Below, piece by piece: positions 26,160 through 34,269 of a stretch of 64,000 nt of DNA; positions within the stretch are counted from its first letter, which is position 1, and each line of letters begins with the position of its first letter. Origin of the DNA: Robiginitalea aurantiaca (GTDB lineage: Bacteria > Bacteroidota > Bacteroidia > Flavobacteriales > Flavobacteriaceae); NCBI RefSeq assembly GCF_030380815.1, contig NZ_JAUDUY010000001.1:186001-250000 (forward strand). The letters run 5' to 3'. The position numbers were made by a program, and so were the translations under genes. The notes under the pieces are model-generated. The model saw only the letters and a program-made list of their open reading frames with translations, was not told where the DNA came from and ran no database searches.

Positions 26160-27713
26160 ATGTTACGAAATCTTTGCCTGCTTGCCGGCATCCTTACCTT
26201 ATGGGTATGCAATGGGCAGGAAATGCCATTGGATTACGAGTTCGGCGATAAATATAAAGATCGGTATAAATACTCCAACCTCCTTACTTTTTCAGAAACG
26301 GTTTCCTCAGATAAGATCCTGGTGCGAGGATATTATTCGGGCCTCTTAGTGCGCCCAAAGGGCTATTTGATCGAAAGGTATGATTCTGAACTCAAGCTCT
26401 TAGAAGAATATAACTATAAGTATAAAGATGGAGACTTTGTACATGGTTTAGTGGCAAATGATCAGATATACCTTTTGTTTTTGGAATATGATTCCGAAAA
26501 GCAAACCTATCAATATACCGTGCACCAGAGCCCGGTGGGCAACTACAATTTTACCGTCCGGAATCTGCTTTCCCTTAAGGCAGATTATGTAGACCAGCCT
26601 ATAGAGAAGAACTATTACAACCGCAGTTTCAAATCCGGTTTTTCGACAACGGTTCTCTCTGATCCTGACTCCCGTGTTTTTGCCATAAGTATCCTCCAAT
26701 CCCAGAACAAGGAACTCAGTCATCGGATACTCGTTTACAATAATAAGCTCGAGCAGATCATGGACAAGGATTTCTCATCGGAAAGCGAGGAGAAGAATTA
26801 CGCTTTTGAAGAACTTGCTGTTTCTCCGGATCTGTCGTCCGTATATCTGGTGGGAAAGGCCTATTTCAGAAAGCGCCGGTTTAAGGCAGAGGAGCGAAAG
26901 TTTCAATACGAACTTTTAAGGCTCCACAACGGGGGTATAAAGACGCAGGTGTTTGATGATGTCCCGGGAAAATATTCAGAAGGAGTCAAACCCCTTTGGA
27001 ATGGAAACAAGCTTATTTGTGCAGGGTTTTATGCAGATCGAAAGGACAACCGCTACAATGGCTTACAGTATTTGGTCCTGGATCCGGAGAAACTGACGGT
27101 CCTCAAACGAAAATACAATCCATTCTCTGAACAATTTATGATTGATAAATTCGGGCAGGAGTCCGACAAGGTCGTTAAAAACCTCGTTTTTAAAGGTGCC
27201 CAGTTCACTGAGGATGGCTCACTGCTATTTAACGCTGAGGAATTCTTTATGACCGAGAGTATGCAGGCAAATGCCAGCGGCGGCCGGGTGCGAATTCAAC
27301 GCTTTCACCACAACGATATAATCAGCGCAAAACTGGATTCTGAAGGGAATCTGATTTGGGCGAGGAACATCAACAAAACCGAAGTCACCCAGGGTGATGG
27401 GGCGTATACCTCATACAGTTCGTATTCCAAAGACGGTCAAACGTATTTCTTTCTTTGCCTCGCCACCGAAGAACCCCAGCTTATCGGTAAGGAAAGGCTT
27501 ATTTTTAAACAGGGATATAGCCGCAGCCGAAATGTTTTTGTGATCCGCCTCGATTCGGAAGGTTCCCTCAGTTATGAGAAAATCATCGATTCCGATGAGG
27601 CACGCCTGCCTTTTATGGTTTCCATGCCCTTTGTTGACTCGGACAGCGATAAACTGCTATTCTATGCCAAGCAGGGATCGCGAAAACAATTGGTGTCCAT
27701 AAAAGTGCGATAG
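26160..27713 (+). CDS. Secreted protein of unknown function
   Basis: A 517-residue protein with a signal peptide (LCLLAGILTLWVCNGQE). It is rich in aromatic and charged residues with repeating short beta segments such as RILVYNNKLEQIMDKDF and VFVIRLDSEGSLSYEKI, suggesting a beta-propeller-like structure. I do not recognise a family and see no catalytic motif. A Gly/Arg-rich stretch (NASGGRVRIQRFHH) lies near residue 380. It follows the hydratase gene by 16 bases and probably shares its transcript. Location is probably periplasm or outer membrane. Confidence 0.7.
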   Translation: MLRNLCLLAGILTLWVCNGQEMPLDYEFGDKYKDRYKYSNLLTFSETVSSDKILVRGYYSGLLVRPKGYLIERYDSELKLLEEYNYKYKDGDFVHGLVANDQIYLLFLEYDSEKQTYQYTVHQSPVGNYNFTVRNLLSLKADYVDQPIEKNYYNRSFKSGFSTTVLSDPDSRVFAISILQSQNKELSHRILVYNNKLEQIMDKDFSSESEEKNYAFEELAVSPDLSSVYLVGKAYFRKRRFKAEERKFQYELLRLHNGGIKTQVFDDVPGKYSEGVKPLWNGNKLICAGFYADRKDNRYNGLQYLVLDPEKLTVLKRKYNPFSEQFMIDKFGQESDKVVKNLVFKGAQFTEDGSLLFNAEEFFMTESMQANASGGRVRIQRFHHNDIISAKLDSEGNLIWARNINKTEVTQGDGAYTSYSSYSKDGQTYFFLCLATEEPQLIGKERLIFKQGYSRSRNVFVIRLDSEGSLSYEKIIDSDEARLPFMVSMPFVDSDSDKLLFYAKQGSRKQLVSIKVR

Positions 27714-27782
27714 GGCAAAACCCGCTTTAAGGGGACATATCTCAGACCTTAAATCAACATTTTTTAAATTGGAATAAATCCA

Positions 27783-27790
27783 TATATTTG
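27783..27790 (+). promoter_or_regulatory. TAnnTTTG -7 box abutting a start codon
   Basis: TATATTTG ends 4 bases before the ATG at 27795 of the radical SAM gene. As at thiL, this predicts a leaderless or nearly leaderless mRNA. A TTG lies at 27769-27771, closer than usual for a -33 element. Confidence 0.5.
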
Positions 27791-27794
27791 GACA

Positions 27795-28883
27795 ATGTCC
27801 GATATTTCTATTCAGAACTCAAATGCCCTCAACAGAGGCCGGGGTGCCCAGGAAAAGCGGAACAACCGTTTTGAAAAACTTAGGCACGAAGAATCACCTG
27901 AATATTTGGAACACCTTTTCAGGGAAGGGGAACCCCAAAAGGTAAAGACGACCTATCAGAAAATTTTTCCGAAAACCATTGTCAATCAGGTGCAAAGCCC
28001 CGATATCGGAATCGGTTACAGCATGAACCCTTACCAGGGTTGTGAACACGGATGTGTCTATTGCTACGCCCGGAACACCCATGAATATTGGGGATACGGC
28101 CCGGGGATTGATTTTGAGTCAAAGATCCTGGTGAAGGAAGAGGCCCCAAAACTATTGGATGCATTTTTAAGGAAGCCCAAGTGGAAAGCTACGCCCATTG
28201 TGCTCTCGGGCAATACGGACTGTTACCAACCCGCCGAGAAACACTTCGAGATTACGCGCGCATGCCTGGAGGTGTTTTTAAAGTACAGACACCCTGTTGG
28301 GATTATTACAAAGAACGCCATGATATTGAGGGACCTGGATTTATTAAAGGCACTGCACAAAGACCGCCTAATAGGTGTTCATGTCTCTGTGACCTCGCTT
28401 AATAAAGAGACCCGAAGCCTGCTTGAGCCAAGAACAACCACAACACCCCAGCGGTTAAAAACGATTAGGTTGCTGTCTGAGGCGGGAATCCCGGTCAATG
28501 CGATGCTCGCCCCCATTATACCCGGAATCAACAGCCATGAGATTATGGCATTGGCAGAGGCTGTGGCTGGGGTAGGCGCGCGATCATTCGGCTTAACGGT
28601 GGTTCGACTCAATGGCGCCATAGGAGATATCTTCACATCCTGGATCCAGAAAGCACTTCCGGATAAGGCAGAAAAAGTGCTTTCACTGATTAAATCCTGC
28701 CATGGCGGCTCTGTCAATGACAGTAGATTTGGTATACGGCAAAAAGGGGAAGGAGCCGTTGCTGAACAATTGCACCATATGGCGGGAATTGCCCGGAGAC
28801 GTTATTTTAAGCATCGTGAATTTCCCGAATTAAATACGGCTTTACATCAGCAGTACAAGACCGGGCAGTTACCGCTCTTTTAG
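27795..28883 (+). CDS. PA0069 family radical SAM protein
   Basis: A 362-residue radical SAM enzyme. MNPYQGCEHGCVYCYARNTH contains the CX3CX2C cluster motif, and the following EYWGYGPGIDFESKILVK is typical of the SplB-like PA0069 group. NRGRGAQEKRNNRFEKL is the conserved N-terminal tail. The group's reaction is not settled; nucleic acid repair chemistry like that of spore photoproduct lyase has been suggested by similarity. It is transcribed alone. Confidence 0.9.
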   Translation: MSDISIQNSNALNRGRGAQEKRNNRFEKLRHEESPEYLEHLFREGEPQKVKTTYQKIFPKTIVNQVQSPDIGIGYSMNPYQGCEHGCVYCYARNTHEYWGYGPGIDFESKILVKEEAPKLLDAFLRKPKWKATPIVLSGNTDCYQPAEKHFEITRACLEVFLKYRHPVGIITKNAMILRDLDLLKALHKDRLIGVHVSVTSLNKETRSLLEPRTTTTPQRLKTIRLLSEAGIPVNAMLAPIIPGINSHEIMALAEAVAGVGARSFGLTVVRLNGAIGDIFTSWIQKALPDKAEKVLSLIKSCHGGSVNDSRFGIRQKGEGAVAEQLHHMAGIARRRYFKHREFPELNTALHQQYKTGQLPLF

Positions 28884-28897
28884 GGGCTGCAAGCGCT

Positions 28898-30322
28898 TCA
28901 GGTTAGTTCCCAGCCGCTTCTGTAACTCCCGTTGACCCACTCATTCGCCTTGTCAAAATTCGTCACGCGCATATTGGGGCCATCCCACTGGATTTTTCTT
29001 CTTCCCGGGTAGTCAAAGGGATCCCAATCCCCTATGTTTTTTCCGGGTTTCAGGGTTTTATTCTGGAAAGCGCGAATCGCTAAATTCCCCATGAGTACGG
29101 ATTCCGTCAGGGGTCCGGATCGACTGAAATCAGAGGAGGTAGTTCCCCCATTCATGCAGGCGTCTACCCAATTCTTCTGATGACCTTCCACATCCCCTGC
29201 AATCCTTGGATATACCGGTTTAGGAGGGTTTAACAAATCCATCATTTCCGAGGGCAGGAGGCGGGCGTTTCTGGAATATACATCACAAACCATAATTCCC
29301 TTTGAACCGTAGAAAATACTTCCGCCACCCGTACCTCCTATCCGTTCCCCATCTTTTAATTCATCAGGCAGGTCCGGCAGGATACCTCCGTCGTACCAAT
29401 TAAGGCGCACTTCTCCATGTTTTTCGGTGTCGAATTTTAACCGGACAATGGAAGAGGAGGGGCAGGAGGCGCTGTAATCCGCTTCCACAAAATCCCCGAC
29501 CCAATTCGTTGTGCAGCTCGCTTCAGCTTCTGTAGGGTATCCCAGATCCAGGACACTAAAAGGGGTTTCCATAATATGACATCCCATATCTCCCATGGCT
29601 CCTGTTCCGAAATCCCACCATCCCCTCCATTTAAAAGGAAGGTATGCGTCGTTGTAGTCGCGCATTGCTGCCGGGCCGAGCCATAAATCCCAGTCCAGGC
29701 CTTCGGGAATGGAATGTATGTCTTTGGGGATCGGAATGCCCTGGGGCCAGACCGGACGATTCGTCCAGCAATCCACACGTTCTATTGAGCCGATGACCCC
29801 GGCTTCAACCCATTCCCTGGCGATTCGGCTATCATCACTCGAGGCGCCCTGATTCCCCATCTGTGTCACGATCCCCATCTCCTGGGCGGTTTTGGTCATG
29901 AGCCGTGCTTCCCGGATATTATGGGTAAGGGGTTTTTCAACATATGCGTGTTTTTTAGCCCTCATAAAAGGGAGGGCAATAGTCGCATGGGTGTGATCCG
30001 GGGTGGCGACCATAATGGCATCGATCTCCTTGAGGTGCTTGTCATATACCTTTCTGAAATCCCTGTATATTGCTGCCTCCGGATATTTCTCATAACTTCC
30101 CGAAGCGCGTCGATCGTCAACATCGCAAAGGGCAACGTATTTTACCTTTCCAGTTGCATCCAGTCCCTGCATGACCCCGCTGCCCCTTCCGCCAACACCA
30201 AAGGCGGCAACATACAGGGTATCGCTGGGTGGAACATGTCCTTTGCCGAGCACATAACTGGGGACAATACTAAAAGCCGCTGAACTTGCAGCTGCATTCT
30301 TGAGAAAGGTTCTTCTGCGCAT
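28898..30322 (-). CDS. Tat-exported Gfo/Idh/MocA family oxidoreductase
   Basis: A 474-residue NAD(P)-dependent sugar oxidoreductase-like protein. A twin-arginine signal (RRRTFLKNAAASSAAFSIV) sends it to the periplasm. The Rossmann part has VAAFGVGGRGSGVMQGLD and the family motif YVEKPLTHN near residue 132; MGDMGCHIMETPF follows in the C-terminal domain. Exported members probably carry their own cofactor and act on sugars or glycosides. It is convergent with the radical SAM gene and lies 11 kb from the related sugar cluster. Confidence 0.9.
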   Translation of the reverse strand: MRRRTFLKNAAASSAAFSIVPSYVLGKGHVPPSDTLYVAAFGVGGRGSGVMQGLDATGKVKYVALCDVDDRRASGSYEKYPEAAIYRDFRKVYDKHLKEIDAIMVATPDHTHATIALPFMRAKKHAYVEKPLTHNIREARLMTKTAQEMGIVTQMGNQGASSDDSRIAREWVEAGVIGSIERVDCWTNRPVWPQGIPIPKDIHSIPEGLDWDLWLGPAAMRDYNDAYLPFKWRGWWDFGTGAMGDMGCHIMETPFSVLDLGYPTEAEASCTTNWVGDFVEADYSASCPSSSIVRLKFDTEKHGEVRLNWYDGGILPDLPDELKDGERIGGTGGGSIFYGSKGIMVCDVYSRNARLLPSEMMDLLNPPKPVYPRIAGDVEGHQKNWVDACMNGGTTSSDFSRSGPLTESVLMGNLAIRAFQNKTLKPGKNIGDWDPFDYPGRRKIQWDGPNMRVTNFDKANEWVNGSYRSGWELT

Positions 30323-30376
30323 TTATGATAGGATTAAAAATAGTTTAGGTCAAAAAGATACAAAAAGCGGTTGATT

Positions 30377-31036
30377 TCAAGCTTTTCCATTCCATTCATT
30401 ATAGAACTCCTCCAGGAAATCCAACATGAACTGGTGGCGCCTTTCGGCCAGTCTTTTCCCCGTTTTGGTATGCATTAGGTCTTTGAGCAACAAGAGTTTT
30501 TCGTAAAAGTGATTTATGGTAGGGCCTGTGTTCTTTTTGTAGGCAGCCTTGTCCATTTTGGGATTGGGGGCGATCTCAGGATCATAGAGTTTACGACCAG
30601 CGAATCCTCCAAAATTAAAAGCCCTTGCGATACCAATGGCCCCCATGGCATCCAGTCTGTCTGCGTCCCGAACCACATGGAGCTCCTTGGAATCGAAAGG
30701 ATTTTTGGGGCTGTCAAGGGTGTTTTTAAAGGACATGTGGCGGATTATTTTAATTACGTGATCCCTCTGTCCTTCAGGAATTTTGAGCTTTTCCAGAAAA
30801 GTGGAAGCTTTTTCCGGTCCGATTTCCTCATTCCCATCGTGGAATTTAGGATCGGCTATATCGTGCAGCAGTGCAGCCAGACTTACCACCAGGACGTCTA
30901 CCTCCTCATCTTTTGCGATCAGAAGCGTATTTCGAAATACCCGCTGAATGTGAAACCAATCGTGTCCCCCTTCGGAGTCCTTTAATGCTTCCCGGACGTA
31001 AGTAATTGTTTCTTCGACAATTTCGGCATCGTTCAT
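30377..31036 (-). CDS. HD domain phosphohydrolase
   Basis: A 219-residue cytoplasmic protein. GHDWFHIQRVFRNTLLIA and LAALLHDIADPKFHDG give the H...HD...D metal pattern, and VVRDADRLDAMGAIGIAR the last Asp. This matches the YedJ/YpgQ type of nucleotide phosphohydrolase or pyrophosphatase; the substrate is not shown by sequence. Its start overlaps the stop of the acyltransferase gene by 4 bases (ATGA), so the two are translationally coupled. Confidence 0.88.
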   Translation of the reverse strand: MNDAEIVEETITYVREALKDSEGGHDWFHIQRVFRNTLLIAKDEEVDVLVVSLAALLHDIADPKFHDGNEEIGPEKASTFLEKLKIPEGQRDHVIKIIRHMSFKNTLDSPKNPFDSKELHVVRDADRLDAMGAIGIARAFNFGGFAGRKLYDPEIAPNPKMDKAAYKKNTGPTINHFYEKLLLLKDLMHTKTGKRLAERRHQFMLDFLEEFYNEWNGKA

Positions 31037-31770
31037 TTGCTGACTTTTATGGCTGAGCCAATGGTGGCTTCAATTTCTTCCAGTGTTTTATCTGTGCATC
31101 CCGCTGCCGGGACAGGAGGGTGTATTGTGAATTCAAGCCGTGCACCAAGGCCGTATGGAAACTTGCCAAACCGAAGTATTTTCCACGAATTATTGATGCT
31201 GACAGGGATAATTTGAGCGGAAGGAGCACTCCTTGTTAGCATTTTCAGGCCGACCATTCGAAATGCCTTCGGGTTTCCATCCCTGCTCCGGGTGCCCTCC
31301 GGAAAGATAACGGCACAACGACCGGTCCTTTCGATATAATCGCCAAGTTCCTTGATGGCTCCCAGGGACTGTTTTCGATCCTTGCGATCAATAAGTACGG
31401 AACCCCCGTGTCTGAGGTTATAGGAGACACTCGGGAGACCTCTTCCCAATTCTTTTTTGCTCACAAACTTGGGGTGCAATCTCCTGAGCTTCCATATAAT
31501 GGGTGGGATGTCGTACATGCTCTGATGATTCGCAACCACGATGGTCGGTCCTGTAGCGGGGAGGAGTTCTGTGTTGTAGAATTTATAGCGGGTACCCAGA
31601 ATGTGGGTACAACGCATCAGACAGAGGTTTAAGACGCTGACACTTTGTTTGTGCGCCTGGTATCCAAATACATTAAAACAGATCCATTGAATCGGATGAA
31701 AGATGACCAGGGTGAGGCCAAAGATCACCATGTAAAGGGCCGAAATAGGATAGGAAATGATTCGTTCCAT
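31033..31770 (-). CDS. 1-acyl-sn-glycerol-3-phosphate acyltransferase (PlsC family)
   Basis: A 245-residue membrane-associated acyltransferase. The HX4D motif is VANHQSMYDIPP and the substrate-binding motif VIFPEGTRSRDG. Hydrophobic residues 8-32 anchor the N-terminus. It is expected to acylate lysophosphatidic acid to phosphatidic acid in phospholipid synthesis. It heads a two-gene unit with the HD hydrolase. Confidence 0.9.
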   Translation of the reverse strand: MERIISYPISALYMVIFGLTLVIFHPIQWICFNVFGYQAHKQSVSVLNLCLMRCTHILGTRYKFYNTELLPATGPTIVVANHQSMYDIPPIIWKLRRLHPKFVSKKELGRGLPSVSYNLRHGGSVLIDRKDRKQSLGAIKELGDYIERTGRCAVIFPEGTRSRDGNPKAFRMVGLKMLTRSAPSAQIIPVSINNSWKILRFGKFPYGLGARLEFTIHPPVPAAGCTDKTLEEIEATIGSAIKVSK

Positions 31771-31785
31771 GCCTTCAAAAATAAA

Positions 31786-31809
31786 AAACCGCCTGATAAC
31801 AAGCGGTTT
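31786..31809 (-). terminator. Intrinsic terminator after the bacilliredoxin gene
   Basis: A perfect 7-base stem AAACCGC/GCGGTTT with a 10-base loop. On the minus strand it is followed at once by a T-rich run (31779-31788 complement). It sits 30 bases after the bacilliredoxin stop and before the plsC start, so it separates the two transcription units. Confidence 0.75.
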
Positions 31810-31839
31810 GTACTATAGAATTCTAAAATAGATTACGAT

Positions 31840-32250
31840 CTAGCAGAATTCATCAAAAGCCTGAACAAGATTTTCGGCAATCATTTCCGCCGGACGGCCT
31901 TCGATATGGTGCCTTTCGATCATATGAACGAGTTCCCCATCCCTGAAAAGAGCCATACTTGGTGAAGAAGGTGGAAAGGGAACCATCAGGTTACGCGCAG
32001 CGTCAACGGCCTCGCGGTCTACTCCTGCAAAAACGGTTACGAGCCGCTCAGGGGTTTTTTCATTCTGAAGGCTCATTTTTGCTGCCGGTCTAGCATTGGC
32101 AGCGGCACATCCACAAACCGAATTCACAACGACAAGGGTAGTTCCCTCGTTCTTTATAGCGTTTTCTACGGCTTCTGCCGTATATAGCTCTTCAAATCCG
32201 GCGGAGGCCAGATCATCGCGCATGGGTTTAACTAACTCTGCTGGGTACAT
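31840..32250 (-). CDS. BrxA/BrxB family bacilliredoxin
   Basis: A 136-residue thioredoxin-fold protein with the family's CGC active site in [15 protein letters not shown] (Cys46 and Cys48). Bacilliredoxins remove bacillithiol from mixed disulfides on proteins under oxidative stress. [19 protein letters not shown] is typical of the C-terminal half. It is monocistronic, with a promoter at 32275-32303 and a terminator at 31786-31809. Confidence 0.92.
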   Translation of the reverse strand: MYPAELVKPMRDDLASAGFEELYTAEAVENAIKNEGTTLVVVNSVCGCAAANARPAAKMSLQNEKTPERLVTVFAGVDREAVDAARNLMVPFPPSSPSMALFRDGELVHMIERHHIEGRPAEMIAENLVQAFDEFC

Positions 32251-32274
32251 AGCGTTTTTAATTTTAGTGATTTA

Positions 32275-32303
32275 CAAAGGTACAAAAACATACGAATTTT
32301 CAA
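32275..32303 (-). promoter_or_regulatory. Complete Bacteroidota-type promoter of the bacilliredoxin gene
   Basis: On the minus strand TTG (complement of 32301-32303), an 18-base spacer, then TACCTTTG (complement of 32275-32282). Both elements and the spacing fit the TTG-N17-23-TAnnTTTG consensus. The box ends 24 bases before the ATG. It is the best promoter in the window. Confidence 0.65.
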
Positions 32304-32350
32304 GGTTTTCCAATGGGTATGGAAGGGTATCGATTTCATATTGAATCTTC

Positions 32351-32358
32351 TATCTTTG
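32351..32358 (+). promoter_or_regulatory. TAnnTTTG -7 box of the DnaJ-like gene
   Basis: TATCTTTG lies within the first codons of the longest open frame. It shows that the true start is the ATG at 32374, 15 bases after the box, rather than the TTG at 32341. Confidence 0.55.
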
Positions 32359-32373
32359 CCCAAAATTGTTAAA

Positions 32374-33099
32374 ATGATCAAATGGGTTGCGGCCATACTC
32401 GGGTACTTCCTTTTCCGGCTTCCGGGAGCCCTGCTCGGGTTTTTTATGGGAAGCCTGGTCGACGCGATGAGTGATAAAGGAGGAAGCGTCTTCCGGGATT
32501 TGAACCGTTCTCAGGTTTCCCCCCAGGATTTTGAGCTTCACCTGATTTCACTTTGTTCAATTGTGATTAAGGCGGATGGCAGCGTGAGCCAGAGAGAGCT
32601 CGACTATGTCCGGCAGTATTTTCTCAGCACCTATGGGAAGGAAAAGGCAAATGCCATTTTTAGAACCTTTAATGAAGTCGTTAAGAAACGCGAGATATCG
32701 GCTCAGCGGATTTGCACTACGCTGAATCAGCGGACGCGCTATGAAGTTCGCTTACAGCTGGTTCATTTCCTGTTCGGCATTGCCGGGGCGGATGGAAGGG
32801 TCAGCCCGGCGGAATACGATAAATTAAGGGAAATTGCAGGATACCTCAGGCTTGGGAAAAGGGATTTTGAAAGCATCAAAGCGATGTTCGTAGAATCTGC
32901 TGATACTGCCTATACCATACTCGAAATTGAACGCACGGCCACCGATCAGGAGGTCAAAAAGGCCTATAGGGAGATGGCTAAAAAGTACCACCCGGATCGG
33001 GTAAATACCCAGGATGAAGCCATCCGAAAAGGGGCTGAAGAGAAGTTCAAAAGGGTACAACTGGCTTATGAAAGGATACAAAAGGAAAGGGGACTGTAG
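32374..33099 (+). CDS. TerB/DnaJ-domain membrane protein (DjlA-like)
   Basis: A 241-residue protein. Residues 1-25 hold a hydrophobic segment with Gly-rich turns ([19 protein letters not shown]). Residues about 45-170 are a TerB-like helical domain with two similar halves ([17 protein letters not shown] and [18 protein letters not shown]). Residues 178-241 are a J domain with the HPD motif at 206-208. This is the layout of DjlA, a membrane-bound co-chaperone that stimulates DnaK. The N-terminal 11 codons of the longer frame are excluded by the promoter box. Confidence 0.88.
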   Translation: MIKWVAAILGYFLFRLPGALLGFFMGSLVDAMSDKGGSVFRDLNRSQVSPQDFELHLISLCSIVIKADGSVSQRELDYVRQYFLSTYGKEKANAIFRTFNEVVKKREISAQRICTTLNQRTRYEVRLQLVHFLFGIAGADGRVSPAEYDKLREIAGYLRLGKRDFESIKAMFVESADTAYTILEIERTATDQEVKKAYREMAKKYHPDRVNTQDEAIRKGAEEKFKRVQLAYERIQKERGL

Positions 33100-33110
33100 G
33101 CCGCGGGTAT

Positions 33111-33118
33111 TAAATTTG
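33111..33118 (+). promoter_or_regulatory. TAnnTTTG -7 box before the HupE-like gene
   Basis: TAAATTTG ends 6 bases before the ATG at 33125, again very close to the start codon. Confidence 0.45.
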
Positions 33119-33124
33119 TAGAGA

Positions 33125-33700
33125 ATGAATGATTTTTGGTTTTATACTGAATTGGGATTCACCCATGTTTTGGATCCGAACGGTTACGATCACGTACTCT
33201 TTCTGACCGCCCTTGCCCTGCCCTTTACCTTTGTACAGTGGAAAAAAGTCTTCTGGCTGGCGACCCTCTTTACCACTACCCATTGTATTTCACTGGCGCT
33301 GGCTGCTTATGGAATTGTCGAAGTAAATTCGGATCTGGTGGAATTGTTGATTCCCGTAACCATACTGGTCACCGCCCTTTTCAACCTGAATATATCCGAT
33401 AAGGCAGATGCCTCCAGGAAAGCCTTTCAGATAGACTTGGTCACCACAGGCTTTTTTGGCCTGATACACGGGCTGGGATTTTCGAATTACTTCAGGATGC
33501 TGATGGCGGGGGAGGATGAAAAAACAGGGCCACTTCTCGGTTTTGCCGCTGGAATTGAAGGGGCTCAAATCCTGGTACTCCTCGCAGTGCTGACCCTGAC
33601 TTTTATTGCCCTCAATTGGATAAAAGTTCCCCGGAAGTACTATGTATGGGGCCTCAGTATTTTAATAGCCCTTATCTCCCTCAAGTTAATTTTTCTCTGA
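33125..33700 (+). CDS. HupE/UreJ family membrane protein
   Basis: A 191-residue protein with about six membrane spans. GFTHVLDPNGYDHVLFLTAL and TTTHCISLALAAY near the start, and GLIHGLGFSNYF in the middle, supply the conserved His and Asp residues of the HupE/UreJ_2 group. Members are linked to nickel or other metal uptake, but no hydrogenase or urease gene is in this window, so the substrate is open. It follows the DnaJ-like gene by 25 bases. Confidence 0.85.
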   Translation: MNDFWFYTELGFTHVLDPNGYDHVLFLTALALPFTFVQWKKVFWLATLFTTTHCISLALAAYGIVEVNSDLVELLIPVTILVTALFNLNISDKADASRKAFQIDLVTTGFFGLIHGLGFSNYFRMLMAGEDEKTGPLLGFAAGIEGAQILVLLAVLTLTFIALNWIKVPRKYYVWGLSILIALISLKLIFL

Positions 33701-33815
33701 AACGGGTGTTTTTTCACTTAAAATTAACCCTGTAAAGGTTGTCAGGCTTTTTTAAAGCGGGTATCTTAGTGGATTACCGCAACAATAGCGCCTTAGGACA
33801 CGTTAGCAATTCAGT

Positions 33816-34268
33816 GTGAAGAGTAAGAAACAGGAAAAATACGACCGGGCTTATTTGAGAATGGCTCACGAGTGGGGTAAGCTATCCTATTGCAAACGCA
33901 AACAGGTTGGTGCCATCGTCGTAAAAGACCGAATGATCATCTCAGACGGGTACAATGGAACACCGACCGGGTTTGAAAATTTTTGCGAGGATGAAGAAGG
34001 GTACACTAAATGGTATGTGCTTCACGCCGAAGCCAATGCCATTTCAAAATTGGCAGCCTCGACCCAATCGTGCGTGGGAGCAACTTTGTATATCACCCTT
34101 TCCCCCTGCCGGGAATGCAGTAAACTCATCCACCAGTCCGGCATAAACAGGGTCGTGTATCAGTATGCATATAAGGACGGTTCAGGATTGGAGTTCCTTA
34201 AAAGGGCCGGAGTGGTTTTGAGTCATTTGCCGGTAATTGAAGAGGGTGTGGAAATAGAAGAAAATTAA
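33816..34268 (+). CDS. dCMP deaminase family protein
   Basis: A 150-residue zinc deaminase. LHAEANAIS has the Zn ligand His70 and catalytic Glu72; SPCRECSKLI gives Cys98 and Cys101. The N-terminal YLRMAHEWGKLSYCKRKQVG matches ComEB-type dCMP deaminases, which convert dCMP to dUMP for thymidylate synthesis. The start is GTG at 33816. It is 1 base from the following peptidase gene, so the two form an operon. Confidence 0.9.
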   Translation: MKSKKQEKYDRAYLRMAHEWGKLSYCKRKQVGAIVVKDRMIISDGYNGTPTGFENFCEDEEGYTKWYVLHAEANAISKLAASTQSCVGATLYITLSPCRECSKLIHQSGINRVVYQYAYKDGSGLEFLKRAGVVLSHLPVIEEGVEIEEN

Positions 34269-34269
34269 G

